The notes: generated from the sequence alone by a model not told the origin. Counted from the first letter of the stretch, positions 1-8,321 are shown. The stretch is DNA of 61,924 nt from Prevotella sp. (GCA_017428925.1 JAFRPY010000060.1:1-61924); one strand, 5' to 3'. Numbers and translations: made by a program.

Positions 1-150
1 AGACAAGAAAATAGCATCAATACAGGCCAAAATCAACAGAAGACCAAGGGAAAAATTAAAATTCCTCACACCTAATGAGGTCTTTTTCAAACATTATGCC
101 TAACTTTGCAGGAAACTTGCACTTGCTGGTTGACTCTATATATCAAAAAC
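1..150 (+). mobile_element. Right end of an IS30-family insertion sequence (partial)
   Basis: The window opens inside an insertion sequence. The first 103 bases encode the last residues of an IS30-type transposase, and the following bases up to about 150 would be the short untranslated tail and right terminal repeat. The exact outer boundary cannot be fixed because the left end lies outside the window and no target duplication can be compared. The family is inferred from the transposase tail only. Confidence 0.55.
2..103 (+). CDS. IS30-family transposase, C-terminal fragment
   Basis: An open frame entering from the left edge ends at TAA 101-103 after 33 codons. It reads ...IQAKINRRPREKL.FLTPNEVF..., which matches the C-terminal signature of IS30/IS4351-type DDE transposases (N-x-RPR-K/R-x-L-x-x-TP-x-E-x-F), located just after the catalytic glutamate region. 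The catalytic core lies upstream and is not visible. This recognition comes from memory of the family, but the RPR...LTPNEVF pattern is characteristic. The fragment is cut by the window edge, so whether the element is intact is unknown. Confidence 0.75.
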   Translation, partial: DKKIASIQAKINRRPREKLKFLTPNEVFFKHYA

Positions 151-259
151 ATGGCATAAAAAAGACAAAAAATTATTGGAGGCTAACAAAATAAATAATA
201 AGGTAATACGTTAGAATAATGTAACACGTGATAATAATAAATTAAAAACACATCCGCCT

Positions 260-385
260 ATGCCAAATTTTACATCCGAAGAACTCAAACCGTCAGAAAA
301 GACGCTGAATCTAATCAGACAAATTGCCTACACTTATCGCACCTTCATGACAGAAGCAGGATCAAGGTCGTATTGTCTGAATTGA
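260..385 (+). CDS. Conserved mini-protein, 41 aa
   Basis: This short frame starts at ATG 260-262 and stops at TGA 383-385. The product is 41 residues with the core KPSEKTLNLIRQIAYTYR and the terminal residues YCLN. I recall short Bacteroidales proteins with the same layout, (K/R)PSEKTL..IRQ.AY.YR followed by a variable stretch and a terminal CLN. That makes this a probable real gene rather than a chance frame. No signal peptide or membrane segment is visible; the middle could form one amphipathic basic helix. It lies 31 bases upstream of rpe on the same strand and could share its transcript. The function is unknown to me. Confidence 0.6.
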   Translation: MPNFTSEELKPSEKTLNLIRQIAYTYRTFMTEAGSRSYCLN

Positions 386-416
386 GTTTAAGAACTAATT
401 TCATCTTTCATCTGAA

Positions 417-1067
417 ATGAGCACATTACTATCCCCATCACTCCTGGCCGCCAATTTCCTTGACCTTAGGAGTGATGTTGAAATGATTAACAACAGCGAG
501 GCCGACTGGCTCCACCTTGATATCATGGACGGCATGTTCGTGCCCAACATCTCGTTTGGATTCCCCGTTATCGAGGCCGTTGCCAAAATATGCAAGAAAC
601 CGCTCGACGTGCACTACATGATTGAAAAGCCCGAGCGCTACATTGCTCATACCGCTCGTATTGGGGCTATGATGATGAACGTGCACTACGAGGCCTGCAC
701 CCACCTGCACCGCACCATCCAAGAAATTCATGATGCCGGAATGAAGGCCGGCGTGACGCTGAACCCCAGTTCGCCTGTCTCCCTGCTTGAAGACATCATA
801 GGCGACGTTGACATGGTTCTGTTGATGAGCGTTAATCCAGGATTTGGCGGACAGAAATTCATTGAAAACACCATCCAGAAGGTTAAGAACCTGAGACGCA
901 TGATTGACGAGAGCGGCTCAAAGGCACTCATCGAAGTGGATGGAGGAGTTCAAGGAGAAACCGCCCCACGACTTGTAGAAGCAGGTGTCGACGTACTGGT
1001 CAGCGGTAGCTACGTATTCAAGAGCAGCGACCCTTATAAGACCATTCACGACCTGAAGAACCTTTAA
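417..1067 (+). CDS. rpe: Ribulose-phosphate 3-epimerase
   Basis: The 216-residue protein interconverts D-ribulose-5-phosphate and D-xylulose-5-phosphate in the non-oxidative pentose phosphate pathway. It has the typical TIM-barrel order: N-terminal SPSLLAANF, the metal-binding region HLDIMDGMFVPNISFG, a histidine in LDVHYMIEKPERYI, the loop MSVNPGFGGQKF and the second catalytic aspartate in IEVDGGVQ. The C-terminal phosphate-binding VSGSYVFKS is also present. Length equals that of bacterial Rpe. The ATG at 417 is the natural start. The gene converges with the sigma-factor gene, with only five bases between the stop codons, and no clear -7 box was found directly upstream. Confidence 0.96.
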   Translation: MSTLLSPSLLAANFLDLRSDVEMINNSEADWLHLDIMDGMFVPNISFGFPVIEAVAKICKKPLDVHYMIEKPERYIAHTARIGAMMMNVHYEACTHLHRTIQEIHDAGMKAGVTLNPSSPVSLLEDIIGDVDMVLLMSVNPGFGGQKFIENTIQKVKNLRRMIDESGSKALIEVDGGVQGETAPRLVEAGVDVLVSGSYVFKSSDPYKTIHDLKNL

Positions 1068-1072
1068 GCGGC

Positions 1073-1669
1073 TTAGTCCAACTGAAGCATTACGTTATGC
1101 TGCCTAGCCATGCGACGCATGTTGAGGACGGCATAGCGCATACGTCCAAGTGAGGTATTGATACTCACGCCCGTCGTCTCGGCAATTTCCTTGAACGACA
1201 TTTCCTGATAGAACCGCATATAGACCACCTCACGCTGGGGAGCGGGAAGCTGGTTCATGATTTTCTTCACGTCGCAAAGTATCTGCTCGTTCACGAATCT
1301 ATTCTCGGCATTCATCTCGAGAAGGTCCTTCGAAGAAATGTTCGAAAGGTCGTTATCGACGGTCGGCTCAACGATATTCTGGGCCTTGTGCTCGCGATAA
1401 GAGTCCATAATCACGTTATGGGCAATGCGCATAATCCATGCAGAGAACTTTCCCGACTGTGTATACTTGCCCTGATTGAGCTTGGTAATCACTTTGACGA
1501 ATGTCTCCTGGAAGACATCTTCGGCCTTATCGCGGTCACGGACCACGAATAAAATGTACGAGAACAATTTCGACTGGGTGCGCTGTAACAGCAAATCGAA
1601 TGCTCTATTGTTTCCTTCAACGTAGGACATGGCCAACTCTTCGTCAGTCATATCTTTCAGATATTCCAT
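1073..1669 (-). CDS. ECF-type RNA polymerase sigma factor
   Basis: This 198-residue sigma-70-family protein has region 2 at about residues 20-95 (FDLLLQRTQSKLFSYILFVVRDRDKAEDVFQETFVKV, then FSAWIMRIAHNVIMDSYR). Region 4 lies at about 135-190 (LPAPQREVVYMRFYQEMSFKEIAETTGVSINTSLGRMRYAVLNMRR). No region 3 or 1.1 is present, which fits the extracytoplasmic-function class. No anti-sigma gene lies next to it, unlike many Bacteroidales ECF factors tied to FecR-type partners. It is transcribed away from the pectinase cluster from a clear vegetative promoter at 1737-1768. What it regulates cannot be told from the window. Confidence 0.93.
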   Translation of the reverse strand: MEYLKDMTDEELAMSYVEGNNRAFDLLLQRTQSKLFSYILFVVRDRDKAEDVFQETFVKVITKLNQGKYTQSGKFSAWIMRIAHNVIMDSYREHKAQNIVEPTVDNDLSNISSKDLLEMNAENRFVNEQILCDVKKIMNQLPAPQREVVYMRFYQEMSFKEIAETTGVSINTSLGRMRYAVLNMRRMARQHNVMLQLD

Positions 1670-1736
1670 CTTTTACAATGTTTTGTTTATTGAAGTAACA
1701 ATGTTTCGATAAGCGTAAAAATTTAGGTTTCGGCTG

Positions 1737-1768
1737 CAAAGATATGGATTCTATATGATTTTTGCAAA
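1737..1768 (-). promoter_or_regulatory. Bacteroidetes-type promoter of the ECF sigma gene
   Basis: On the minus strand TTTG (1768-1765), a 20-base spacer and TATCTTTG (1744-1737) match the Bacteroidetes housekeeping consensus. Transcription would start near 1733, about 60 bases before the start codon. Confidence 0.8.
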
Positions 1769-1933
1769 TTTTTTAGCAAAAAAATATTGTTTTCAAAAAA
1801 AAATGAGGTTGACGCAGGACGCACCAACCTCGGGCGATTTCGAAATACCGAAACCATAAATAAGATGCCGCAAATTTAGGATTTATATTCGAAAAATGCA
1901 AGTTTTTAAACAAAAAAGTTCGTTTTTTAACAT

Positions 1934-1957
1934 TTCAAGCCGCAAAAATGGCTTGAA
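1934..1957. promoter_or_regulatory. Perfect 8-bp inverted repeat upstream of the pectinase promoter
   Basis: TTCAAGCC (1934-1941) and GGCTTGAA (1950-1957) are perfect inverted repeats separated by GCAAAAAT. The repeat ends 27 bases before the -7 box at 1985, so it covers the -33 zone, where no good -33 box is seen. This placement fits an activator or repressor site. The remaining bases of the 1670-2044 gap hold AT-rich sequence and a looser GAGGTTG/CAACCTC repeat (1805-1831). Confidence 0.5.
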
Positions 1958-1984
1958 GGAAGATTCCTATTCAGAATTTCTTTG

Positions 1985-1992
1985 TACCTTTG
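1985..1992 (+). promoter_or_regulatory. -7 box of the pectin-degradation operon
   Basis: TACCTTTG matches the TAnnTTTG consensus. The start point would be near 1996, giving a leader of about 50 bases to the GH28-GH105 gene. No -33 box lies at the right distance, which suggests dependence on an activator. Confidence 0.65.
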
Positions 1993-2044
1993 CACCGAAA
2001 TAAAATAAACTCGCCAAAACTAATTAAAAATTGATTAAACAAAC

Positions 2045-4633
2045 ATGAATTACTTAAAAACCCTAATCATTGCACTGCTACTCCCCGCAGTAATGAACGC
2101 TTCACCATGGGATACTCAGTACAAGCAAATCGAAAAGGCCATCCGTTGTCCGCAATTTGCCGACCGCACATTCAGCATCACCAAGTATGGCGCTTCAACT
2201 AAGGCCACGGCCAAAAAGAACCAGACGGCCATCAACAAGGCCATCGACGCCTGCTCGAAGGCTGGCGGCGGCAAGGTCATCATCCCCGCTGGTGTGTGGA
2301 ACACCGGCGCCATCACCATGAAAAGCCGTGTGAACCTCGTCATCGAGAAAGACGCCAGGCTGGTGTTTGCCTTCGACCGCTCACTTTATCCCAATGTCCC
2401 CACCCGATGGGAAGGTCTCGACTGCTGGAACTACCAGCCGCTCATCTATGCCTACCAGCAGACAGACATTGCCCTGACGGGTGAAGGCACCATCGACGGC
2501 AACGGCTCCGACGATACTTGGTGGCTGATGAGTGGAAAGACGCCCAAGAGCCGCGACATCCAAGTTCCCGAAAAACAGCAGAACCCCGGCGGACGTGCCG
2601 ACCTGCTGAAATATGCCGAGGACGGCGTTGACATGGACCAGCGCATTTTCGGTGCCAGCAAGGGACTTCGTCCGCAATTGGTGAACTTCAACCAATGCGA
2701 CGGCATCCTCATTGAAGGAGTGACGATGGTCAACTCTCCGTTCTGGGTGATGCACCCCCTGCTCTCCAAGAACATCATCGTGCGCAATGTAAAGGTTTGG
2801 AACGAAGGACCTAACGGCGACGGCTGCGACCCGGAGAGTTGCGAGAACGTGCTTATCGAAGGCTGCACTTTCCATACCGGCGACGATTGTATCGCTATCA
2901 AGAGCGGTCGCAACGCCGACGGACGTGCCGGGGCTACAGGCCGCTTTGCAGGTACGCCATCGAAAAACATCATCATCCGCAACTGCGTGATGGAAGACGG
3001 CCACGGCGGTGTGGTTATCGGCTCCGAGATTTCCGGCGGTTGCCAGAATGTGTTTGCCGAGAACTGCCAGATGGACTCTCCCAATCTTGACCGTGTGCTC
3101 CGCATCAAGACCAACTCCTGCCGCGGCGGTGTCATTGAGAACATCAACGTGCGCAACATCACCGTAGGCCAATGCAAGGAGGCCGTACTCAAGATCAATA
3201 CCGACTATGAACCCAAGGAAGTGTGCTGCCGCGGCTTCTACCCCACCGTGCGCAACGTCACGATGGAGAACGTCACCTGCCAGAAGTCAAAGTATGGCGT
3301 GATGATTGTCGGCTACGATGCTGACTCGCTGGCTTATACCGTCAACAACATCTACGTGAACAACTGTAAGTTTGAGGGTGTACACGGCAAGCCCTACTAC
3401 CTCACTGGCAAGGCCCAGGATGTACACTTCGACAACCTGATGATTAACGGCAACCTCATTCTCACCGAGAAACCCTATAAGCACTACTCCGAATGGATGA
3501 CGCATTCCGAGATGAAGCGCGTGCCCGATGTGACCTATCTCGACTTCGCCAAGAAGCCCCGCTGGAGTTACACCGTGGGCACCGAAATGGGTGCCATGCT
3601 GGATACCTACAAAGCCTACAAAGACGAGTCCATCTATAACTGGCTGAAAGAATATCCCGCCAAGATGATCGACGAGAACGGCCAAGGTGCCGGATATAAG
3701 TACGAAGACTTCAACCTCGACAACGTGCGCCCCGGCAAGGTGCTGCTGGCCATGTACCAACTCAACCCCGTGGAAAAAGATCTCAAACTGCTCAAGACGC
3801 TCTTTAAGCAGTTGCAGAACCAGCCGCGCACCAAGGAAGGCGTATTCTGGCACAAGGCCATCTATGCCAACCAGGTATGGCTCGACGGCATCTTCATGGG
3901 ACTTCCCTTTTACACCGAGGCTGCCCCGATGATGCTGAAACCGAAGAAGGTAAAGAAGACCTACGAGGACATTATCGGCCAGATCGTGAAAACTGATAAG
4001 CGCACCTTCGACGCCAAGACCGGACTGTGGAAGCATGCATGGGACGAGACGCATACCGCTTTCTGGGCCGACAAGGAAACCGGACAGTCGAAGCATACGT
4101 GGGCCCGTGCTATGGGCTGGTATGTGATGGCCATGGTGGAAGTGCTCGACAACCTGCCTGCCGACCATCCCCGCCGCACTGAGGTCATCGATGTCTTCAA
4201 GCGTGCGATGACTGCCCTGGTGAAGCATCAGGACAAGAAGACCGGCGTGTGGTATGATGTGCTCGACGTGAAAGACGACCGCAACTATCTGGAGTCCACC
4301 GCCTCCTCGATGTACGCCTATTGTCTGCTGAAAGGAGCGCGCAAAGGCTATCTCGACGACTCTTTCCGTCAGGCCGGCATCAAGGCCTTCAACGGCATCA
4401 TCAACGAGTTCATCCGCGTGAATGCCGACAAGACCATCTCTCTGACCCGTTGCTGCGAGGTCAGCGGCCTCGGCCCTGCCCCCGGCCCATACGTTGAGAA
4501 GCCCAACTTCAAGCGCGACGGCAGTTTCGACTACTACATGAGCGAGCCCATCCGTGACAACGACGGCAAGGGCGTAGGTCCCTTCATCTGGGCCGCCCTC
4601 GAAATGGAACAACTCGGCTTTACCACCGATTAA
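2045..4633 (+). CDS. Secreted GH28 polygalacturonase - GH105 unsaturated galacturonyl hydrolase fusion
   Basis: The 862-residue protein begins with a signal peptide (MNYLKTLIIALLLPAVMNA). Residues about 35-480 form a GH28 right-handed beta-helix with all four family signatures: NGDGCDPES (the NTD motif), HTGDDCIAIKSG (the DD pair), DGHGGVVIGSE (GHG) and RVLRIKTN (RIK). Residues about 500-862 form a GH105 (alpha/alpha)6 barrel with LDGIFMGLPF, HAWDE and WARAMGWYVMAM. The first half should release galacturonate units from homogalacturonan or rhamnogalacturonan. The second should hydrolyse the unsaturated galacturonyl ends made by pectate lyases, such as the PL1 encoded 57 bases downstream. Normally these are two proteins. 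Localisation is periplasmic or surface. Confidence 0.93.
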   Translation: MNYLKTLIIALLLPAVMNASPWDTQYKQIEKAIRCPQFADRTFSITKYGASTKATAKKNQTAINKAIDACSKAGGGKVIIPAGVWNTGAITMKSRVNLVIEKDARLVFAFDRSLYPNVPTRWEGLDCWNYQPLIYAYQQTDIALTGEGTIDGNGSDDTWWLMSGKTPKSRDIQVPEKQQNPGGRADLLKYAEDGVDMDQRIFGASKGLRPQLVNFNQCDGILIEGVTMVNSPFWVMHPLLSKNIIVRNVKVWNEGPNGDGCDPESCENVLIEGCTFHTGDDCIAIKSGRNADGRAGATGRFAGTPSKNIIIRNCVMEDGHGGVVIGSEISGGCQNVFAENCQMDSPNLDRVLRIKTNSCRGGVIENINVRNITVGQCKEAVLKINTDYEPKEVCCRGFYPTVRNVTMENVTCQKSKYGVMIVGYDADSLAYTVNNIYVNNCKFEGVHGKPYYLTGKAQDVHFDNLMINGNLILTEKPYKHYSEWMTHSEMKRVPDVTYLDFAKKPRWSYTVGTEMGAMLDTYKAYKDESIYNWLKEYPAKMIDENGQGAGYKYEDFNLDNVRPGKVLLAMYQLNPVEKDLKLLKTLFKQLQNQPRTKEGVFWHKAIYANQVWLDGIFMGLPFYTEAAPMMLKPKKVKKTYEDIIGQIVKTDKRTFDAKTGLWKHAWDETHTAFWADKETGQSKHTWARAMGWYVMAMVEVLDNLPADHPRRTEVIDVFKRAMTALVKHQDKKTGVWYDVLDVKDDRNYLESTASSMYAYCLLKGARKGYLDDSFRQAGIKAFNGIINEFIRVNADKTISLTRCCEVSGLGPAPGPYVEKPNFKRDGSFDYYMSEPIRDNDGKGVGPFIWAALEMEQLGFTTD

Positions 4634-4690
4634 GTTTCAACAACTTTATTTCCAACAACGAATTTGACGAATTAAACAAATAATATATAT

Positions 4691-6430
4691 ATGAGAAAGA
4701 TAGTTTTCATCATCATGGCCGCGCTCTTCACGTGTTCAACGGCCTTTGCCGACGATGCTCCTGCATTCCCGGGAGCCGAAGGTCACGGACGCTATGTAAC
4801 GGGCGGACGCGGAGGCAAAATCGTACATGTCACCAACCTCAACAACAGCGGCACGGGTTCGTTCCGTGCTGCCGTCAGCGGCTCAGCCAAGAAAATCGTC
4901 GTCTTCGACGTTGGCGGTGTTATTCCCTTGGCCAGCAATATTACCATCGGTGCCAACACCACCATTCTCGGACAAACGGCTCCTGCCCCTGGCATCACCC
5001 TTCGTTATTACACTATATCAACCGAGAATAGCAACAACATCATCGTACGGTTCATACGTTTTCGCCGCGGACAAGAAAAAAACGTTAACGATGGAGCAGA
5101 TGCAGCCACAGGCCGTTACTCCACTGGCATCATTTTCGACCATTGCTCGTTCTCGTGGAGCATCGACGAGGTGGCTTCGTTCTATGACAACAACAACTTC
5201 ACCATGCAATGGTGTACTCTCGGCGAGAGCCTGAACAATGCAGGCCACGGCAAGGGTGCTCATGGCTATGGAGGTATCTGGGGTGGTAAGCTGGTGTCCT
5301 TCCACCACAACCTCATCTGTCATGTCAACAACCGTTCTCCTCGCTTTAACGGTGCACGCTACGAATGGAAGGGCTATACCAGTAATTACGAATACAGCAA
5401 ATACAATTGGGCCAACGAGGTACAGGCAGAGAACGTGGACTTCCGCAATTGCGTCATTTACAACTGTGGCAACGGCTGCTATGGTGGTCCTGGCGGCGGA
5501 CAAATCAATATCGTGAACAACTATTACAAGACAGGCCCTGCTGCCACCACCAGTCGCGTCACCCAAGTCACGGTAGGAGCCAGTGGAAACGCCGAAGGCC
5601 ATCCTAACCTGTGGACGATGACCAGCCGCTATTTCATTGACGGCAACCAGATGAACAATACAGCAAATTTCAATGGATGGTCGAATATCTCATACGATAG
5701 CGGAACATATACTATAGATGGGGAGCAGTGGAGTCCAGACCCCAACCACTACAATGGCGAGAACGTTACATACAAGAAAAACTCAGCAGGCACCGACTGC
5801 GTTCGCATCCGTCTTGACGAACCCGCTCCTATCGGTGATATCACGACACATACGGCATCCAATGCCTTCGACAAGGTGCTGACCTATGCTGGTGCATCGC
5901 TCCACATGGACGATGTTGATGCACGCTACTTCACCGAAGCCAAGAACGGCACAGCAACCTATAGCGGATCCGTCACAAAAAAGAAAGGACGCATCGACCT
6001 CGTCAGCGACGTGAATGGTTACACCGAAGAAAACTTCCCCACCGGAAGCCGGGAAGAAGGATTCGACACCGATAACGACGGCATGCCCGATGCCTGGGAG
6101 ACCGCCAACGGCCTGAACCCCAACGATGCAAGCGATGCCAATACCTTCACGCTCGACAGCAAAGGCTGGTACACCAACATCGAAGTCTATGCTAACTCAC
6201 TTGTGGAAGACATCATGAAGGCCGGAAATGCCGATGCCGAAAGCAGCGTAGACGAATACTACCCTGCCATTGCATCAGGCATTGAGCGTACCCCTAACCA
6301 GCTCGCCGGCAAAATCGTGTATTTCACAGTCGATGGCCGCCGGCTCGATGCACCCAAGAGCGGCATCAGCATTCGCAAGATAACGTTCAGCAACGGACAA
6401 ATCGTCACCGACAAGGTTATCAAACGATAA
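4691..6430 (+). CDS. Secreted pectate lyase, PL1 family
   Basis: The 579-residue protein has a signal peptide (MRKIVFIIMAALFTCSTAFA), then FPGAEGHGRYVTGGRGGKIVHVTNLN, the usual opening of Bacteroidales PL1 lyases. The beta-helix carries DHCSFSWSIDE, the tract HGYGGIWGGKLVSFHHN and the catalytic-region NRSPRF. PL1 enzymes cleave polygalacturonate by beta-elimination with Ca2+, leaving unsaturated ends that the neighbouring GH105 domain can remove. Near residue 460 the stretch DTDNDGMPDAWE looks like a calcium-binding thrombospondin-3-type loop. The last 40 residues hold a tail (YFTVDGRRL...SGISIRK...DKVIKR) shared with other secreted proteins here. It is in the same operon as the upstream fusion gene, and a strong hairpin follows. 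Confidence 0.93.
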   Translation: MRKIVFIIMAALFTCSTAFADDAPAFPGAEGHGRYVTGGRGGKIVHVTNLNNSGTGSFRAAVSGSAKKIVVFDVGGVIPLASNITIGANTTILGQTAPAPGITLRYYTISTENSNNIIVRFIRFRRGQEKNVNDGADAATGRYSTGIIFDHCSFSWSIDEVASFYDNNNFTMQWCTLGESLNNAGHGKGAHGYGGIWGGKLVSFHHNLICHVNNRSPRFNGARYEWKGYTSNYEYSKYNWANEVQAENVDFRNCVIYNCGNGCYGGPGGGQINIVNNYYKTGPAATTSRVTQVTVGASGNAEGHPNLWTMTSRYFIDGNQMNNTANFNGWSNISYDSGTYTIDGEQWSPDPNHYNGENVTYKKNSAGTDCVRIRLDEPAPIGDITTHTASNAFDKVLTYAGASLHMDDVDARYFTEAKNGTATYSGSVTKKKGRIDLVSDVNGYTEENFPTGSREEGFDTDNDGMPDAWETANGLNPNDASDANTFTLDSKGWYTNIEVYANSLVEDIMKAGNADAESSVDEYYPAIASGIERTPNQLAGKIVYFTVDGRRLDAPKSGISIRKITFSNGQIVTDKVIKR

Positions 6431-6457
6431 TATCACCATCGGGTAACCATTTCCTTC

Positions 6458-6501
6458 ATGCGCATCCTTGGATTGATTATCTCCAAGGATGCGCATTTCC
6501 G
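6458..6501 (+). terminator. 15-bp perfect hairpin after the PL1 gene
   Basis: ATGCGCATCCTTGGA (6458-6472) pairs perfectly with TCCAAGGATGCGCAT (6482-6496) around a nine-base loop. A short TTTCC follows rather than a long T run, so it is a probable terminator or 3' stabiliser of the pectinase transcript. Confidence 0.7.
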
Positions 6502-6564
6502 TTTAGCAACCATTTGCCATAAGCCCGCAAACAAATCAAAATAATAATTTTTCACTCTCAAATA

Positions 6565-6596
6565 ATTGCATGGTTCAAATAATTTGTATATCTTTG
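6565..6596 (+). promoter_or_regulatory. Promoter of the secreted multidomain protein
   Basis: ATTG (6565-6568), a 20-base spacer and TATCTTTG (6589-6596) match the Bacteroidetes consensus. The start site would be near 6600, about 45 bases before the start codon. Confidence 0.75.
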
Positions 6597-6647
6597 CAAC
6601 ATCAATAATAACCAAATAAAAGTTTAACTTAAAAAACAATGTGTATT

Positions 6648-7946
6648 ATGAAGCAAAATTACTCATTTATTAAGCTGTTCATGCTTACAGTTATGGCCCT
6701 CTTTGCCGGAAACGTGATGGCAGAGGACATTATCTGGTCGGAAGACTTCAGCAGTTATGCCGACAAAGACGTTCCCAGCGGCGGCACATACTCGTACGTT
6801 TGCGAAGGAACAAACTACAACGATGACGGCACTGTTAAGAGTGGAACCATGATTTATGGTTCTGCCAACCTTGCAGGCGGAACCGCTCCTGAACTGCTGG
6901 TGGCAAAGAGTGGCGGTTCATTCACGGCAACCGTAGCCCTGGGTGGAAAGAGTGGCGACATGACGCTGCAGTTCAAGACCAACCGTACCGACCTGAAAGT
7001 GGAAGTTACTGGCGCAACACTCGGCGAAAAAGATCGCTCTGGCAATACCGACACCTATGCATTGACAGGTGCAAGCGGAACACTAACCATTAAGTTTGTA
7101 GCCGGTTCTAACAACGCCCGCCTCGATGACATCAAGTTGTTCCAGGGGCAAGGCCTGAAGCCCGCCGGACTTTCTTGGGGCAAAGCATCTACCAGCGTGA
7201 CACTGGGCGACGAAGAGTCTTACAAAAACATTCCCACTCTTTCCAACGAGAACGGACTGCCGGTAACCTACACCAGTTCCGACGAGGCCGTCGCAACGGT
7301 CAGCAGCGATGGCGTTATCACTGTAGTAGGTGCTGGTAAGACCACCATCACCGCATCATTTGCAGGCAACAGCGAGTACGAAGCACAGACCGTTTCCGTC
7401 GATATAACCGTTAATGATAACAGCGGTGGCGGCGGTGGCGACACTCCCGCAACAGAACTCACCGTAGCTCAGGCTCTCGAAAAGATTAATGCCCTTGGAA
7501 CAGAGGCAACTGGATACGTAGATAACAAGGCTGTTTTCCAAGTTAAGGGATATGTTGTAGGAACTCCAGATTGGCAGCGCAAACCAGCCGACAACACGCT
7601 TTATGGCAACGTTGAATTCAAGATTGCTGATGAGGCAGGCGGATCAAACACGCTCACAGTATATCATTGCAACAACCTGGATAATGCAAAATATACCGAA
7701 GAAACCATCAACAACTTTAAGGAAGGCGACTTCGTAATTGTTGAGGGTGTTCTTCAAATGTATGTTAAGAATGGAGTTGGAACTCCTGAAATTTCAAGTT
7801 GCCATCTCGTCAGCATCACAGCCGGCTTGAACCAGATCAGCGCCGAGACCGATGCCAACGCTCCTGCCTACAACGTTGCCGGCCAGCGCGTGAATGACGA
7901 CTTCAAGGGCATTGTTGTCAAGAAGGGCAAGAAAGTCATCAAGTAA
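6648..7946 (+). CDS. Secreted multidomain protein with BIG2-like and OB-fold-like domains
   Basis: The signal peptide MKQNYSFIKLFMLTVMALF starts at ATG 6648. An in-frame ATG at 6639 would add three residues and is less typical. Residues about 25-165 look like a beta-sandwich of the kind found beside pectin enzymes (WSEDFSSYADKDVP..., ending LDDIKLFQ). Residues about 170-255 resemble a bacterial Ig-like BIG2 domain (VSSDGVITVVGAGKTTITASF). After a glycine-rich linker, residues about 270-390 resemble an OB-fold (FQVKGYVVGTPDWQ..., EGDFVIVEGVL). It ends in the shared tail YNVAGQRV...KGIVVKKGKKVIK. No catalytic motif is recognised, so a carbohydrate-binding or surface role is inferred from the neighbouring pectinases. 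Confidence 0.8.
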   Translation: MKQNYSFIKLFMLTVMALFAGNVMAEDIIWSEDFSSYADKDVPSGGTYSYVCEGTNYNDDGTVKSGTMIYGSANLAGGTAPELLVAKSGGSFTATVALGGKSGDMTLQFKTNRTDLKVEVTGATLGEKDRSGNTDTYALTGASGTLTIKFVAGSNNARLDDIKLFQGQGLKPAGLSWGKASTSVTLGDEESYKNIPTLSNENGLPVTYTSSDEAVATVSSDGVITVVGAGKTTITASFAGNSEYEAQTVSVDITVNDNSGGGGGDTPATELTVAQALEKINALGTEATGYVDNKAVFQVKGYVVGTPDWQRKPADNTLYGNVEFKIADEAGGSNTLTVYHCNNLDNAKYTEETINNFKEGDFVIVEGVLQMYVKNGVGTPEISSCHLVSITAGLNQISAETDANAPAYNVAGQRVNDDFKGIVVKKGKKVIK

Positions 7947-7978
7947 ATTCCCATTCCTTCAGGCCATTCGCCTGACAT

Positions 7979-8020
7979 ATAATTGCCGTTTCCCTTTTGA
8001 GGAGACGGCAATTATTTTTT
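7979..8020 (+). terminator. Intrinsic terminator after the secreted protein gene
   Basis: AATTGCCGTTTCC (7981-7993) pairs with GGAGACGGCAATT (8001-8013) with one G-T wobble and a seven-base loop, followed by TTTTTT (8015-8020). Confidence 0.9.
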
Positions 8021-8078
8021 CTACCGTTTTGCTATAAAAGCAGGAGTAAAGTAATTAACCATTACTTGCATTGTTTCC

Positions 8079-8188
8079 AGACTTTAAATGACTTGCAATT
8101 AGACTTTAAATGCATCGCAATTAGACTTTAAATTGGATGCATTTAGACTTTAATTGCAACTCAATTAGACTTTGTTTGAAAAGTGTCC
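8079..8188. repeat. Tandem array A, five units, exact 22-base period
   Basis: The motif AGACTTT starts at 8079, 8101, 8123, 8145 and 8167, exactly 22 bases apart. The first three units share AGACTTTAAAT and the fourth and fifth drift (AGACTTTAATTG, AGACTTTGTTTG). The second halves vary (ACTTGCAATT, CATCGCAATT, GGATGCATTT, CAACTCAATT). There are no spacers between units. The array lies between a terminator (ending 8020) and the carB promoter. The rest of the 7947-8372 gap is AT-rich and holds nothing else I recognise. Confidence 0.9.
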
Positions 8189-8313
8189 ACACCTATAGTC
8201 CAATGATATTACCGTTTTCAAAAATAAAAAGGATATTCTTGCAGTTTTATTTTTTTAACGGCAGGAAAACGCAATTAAAGAAAGGATAATGTCCATTTTA
8301 CAATTAATTAGTG

Positions 8314-8321
8314 TATCTTTG
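8314..8321 (+). promoter_or_regulatory. -7 box of the carB-uvrA operon
   Basis: TATCTTTG matches the consensus. No good -33 box is seen at 19-21 bases. The start would be near 8325, leaving a leader of about 48 bases before carB. Confidence 0.65.

Noticed and set aside
64-87. Hairpin CCTCA/TGAGG followed by TCTTTTT, terminator-like
   Set aside because: It lies inside the coding end of the transposase fragment and has only a five-base stem.
101-108. TAACTTTG, a perfect -7 box match
   Set aside because: It overlaps the stop codon of the IS30 transposase fragment, has no -33 partner, and no gene starts soon after it. Probably chance or part of the insertion sequence end.
3287-4612. Long open frame of 441 codons on the minus strand
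   Set aside because: It is antisense to the GH105 half of the pectinase, has no family motif, and arises from GC-rich codon use.
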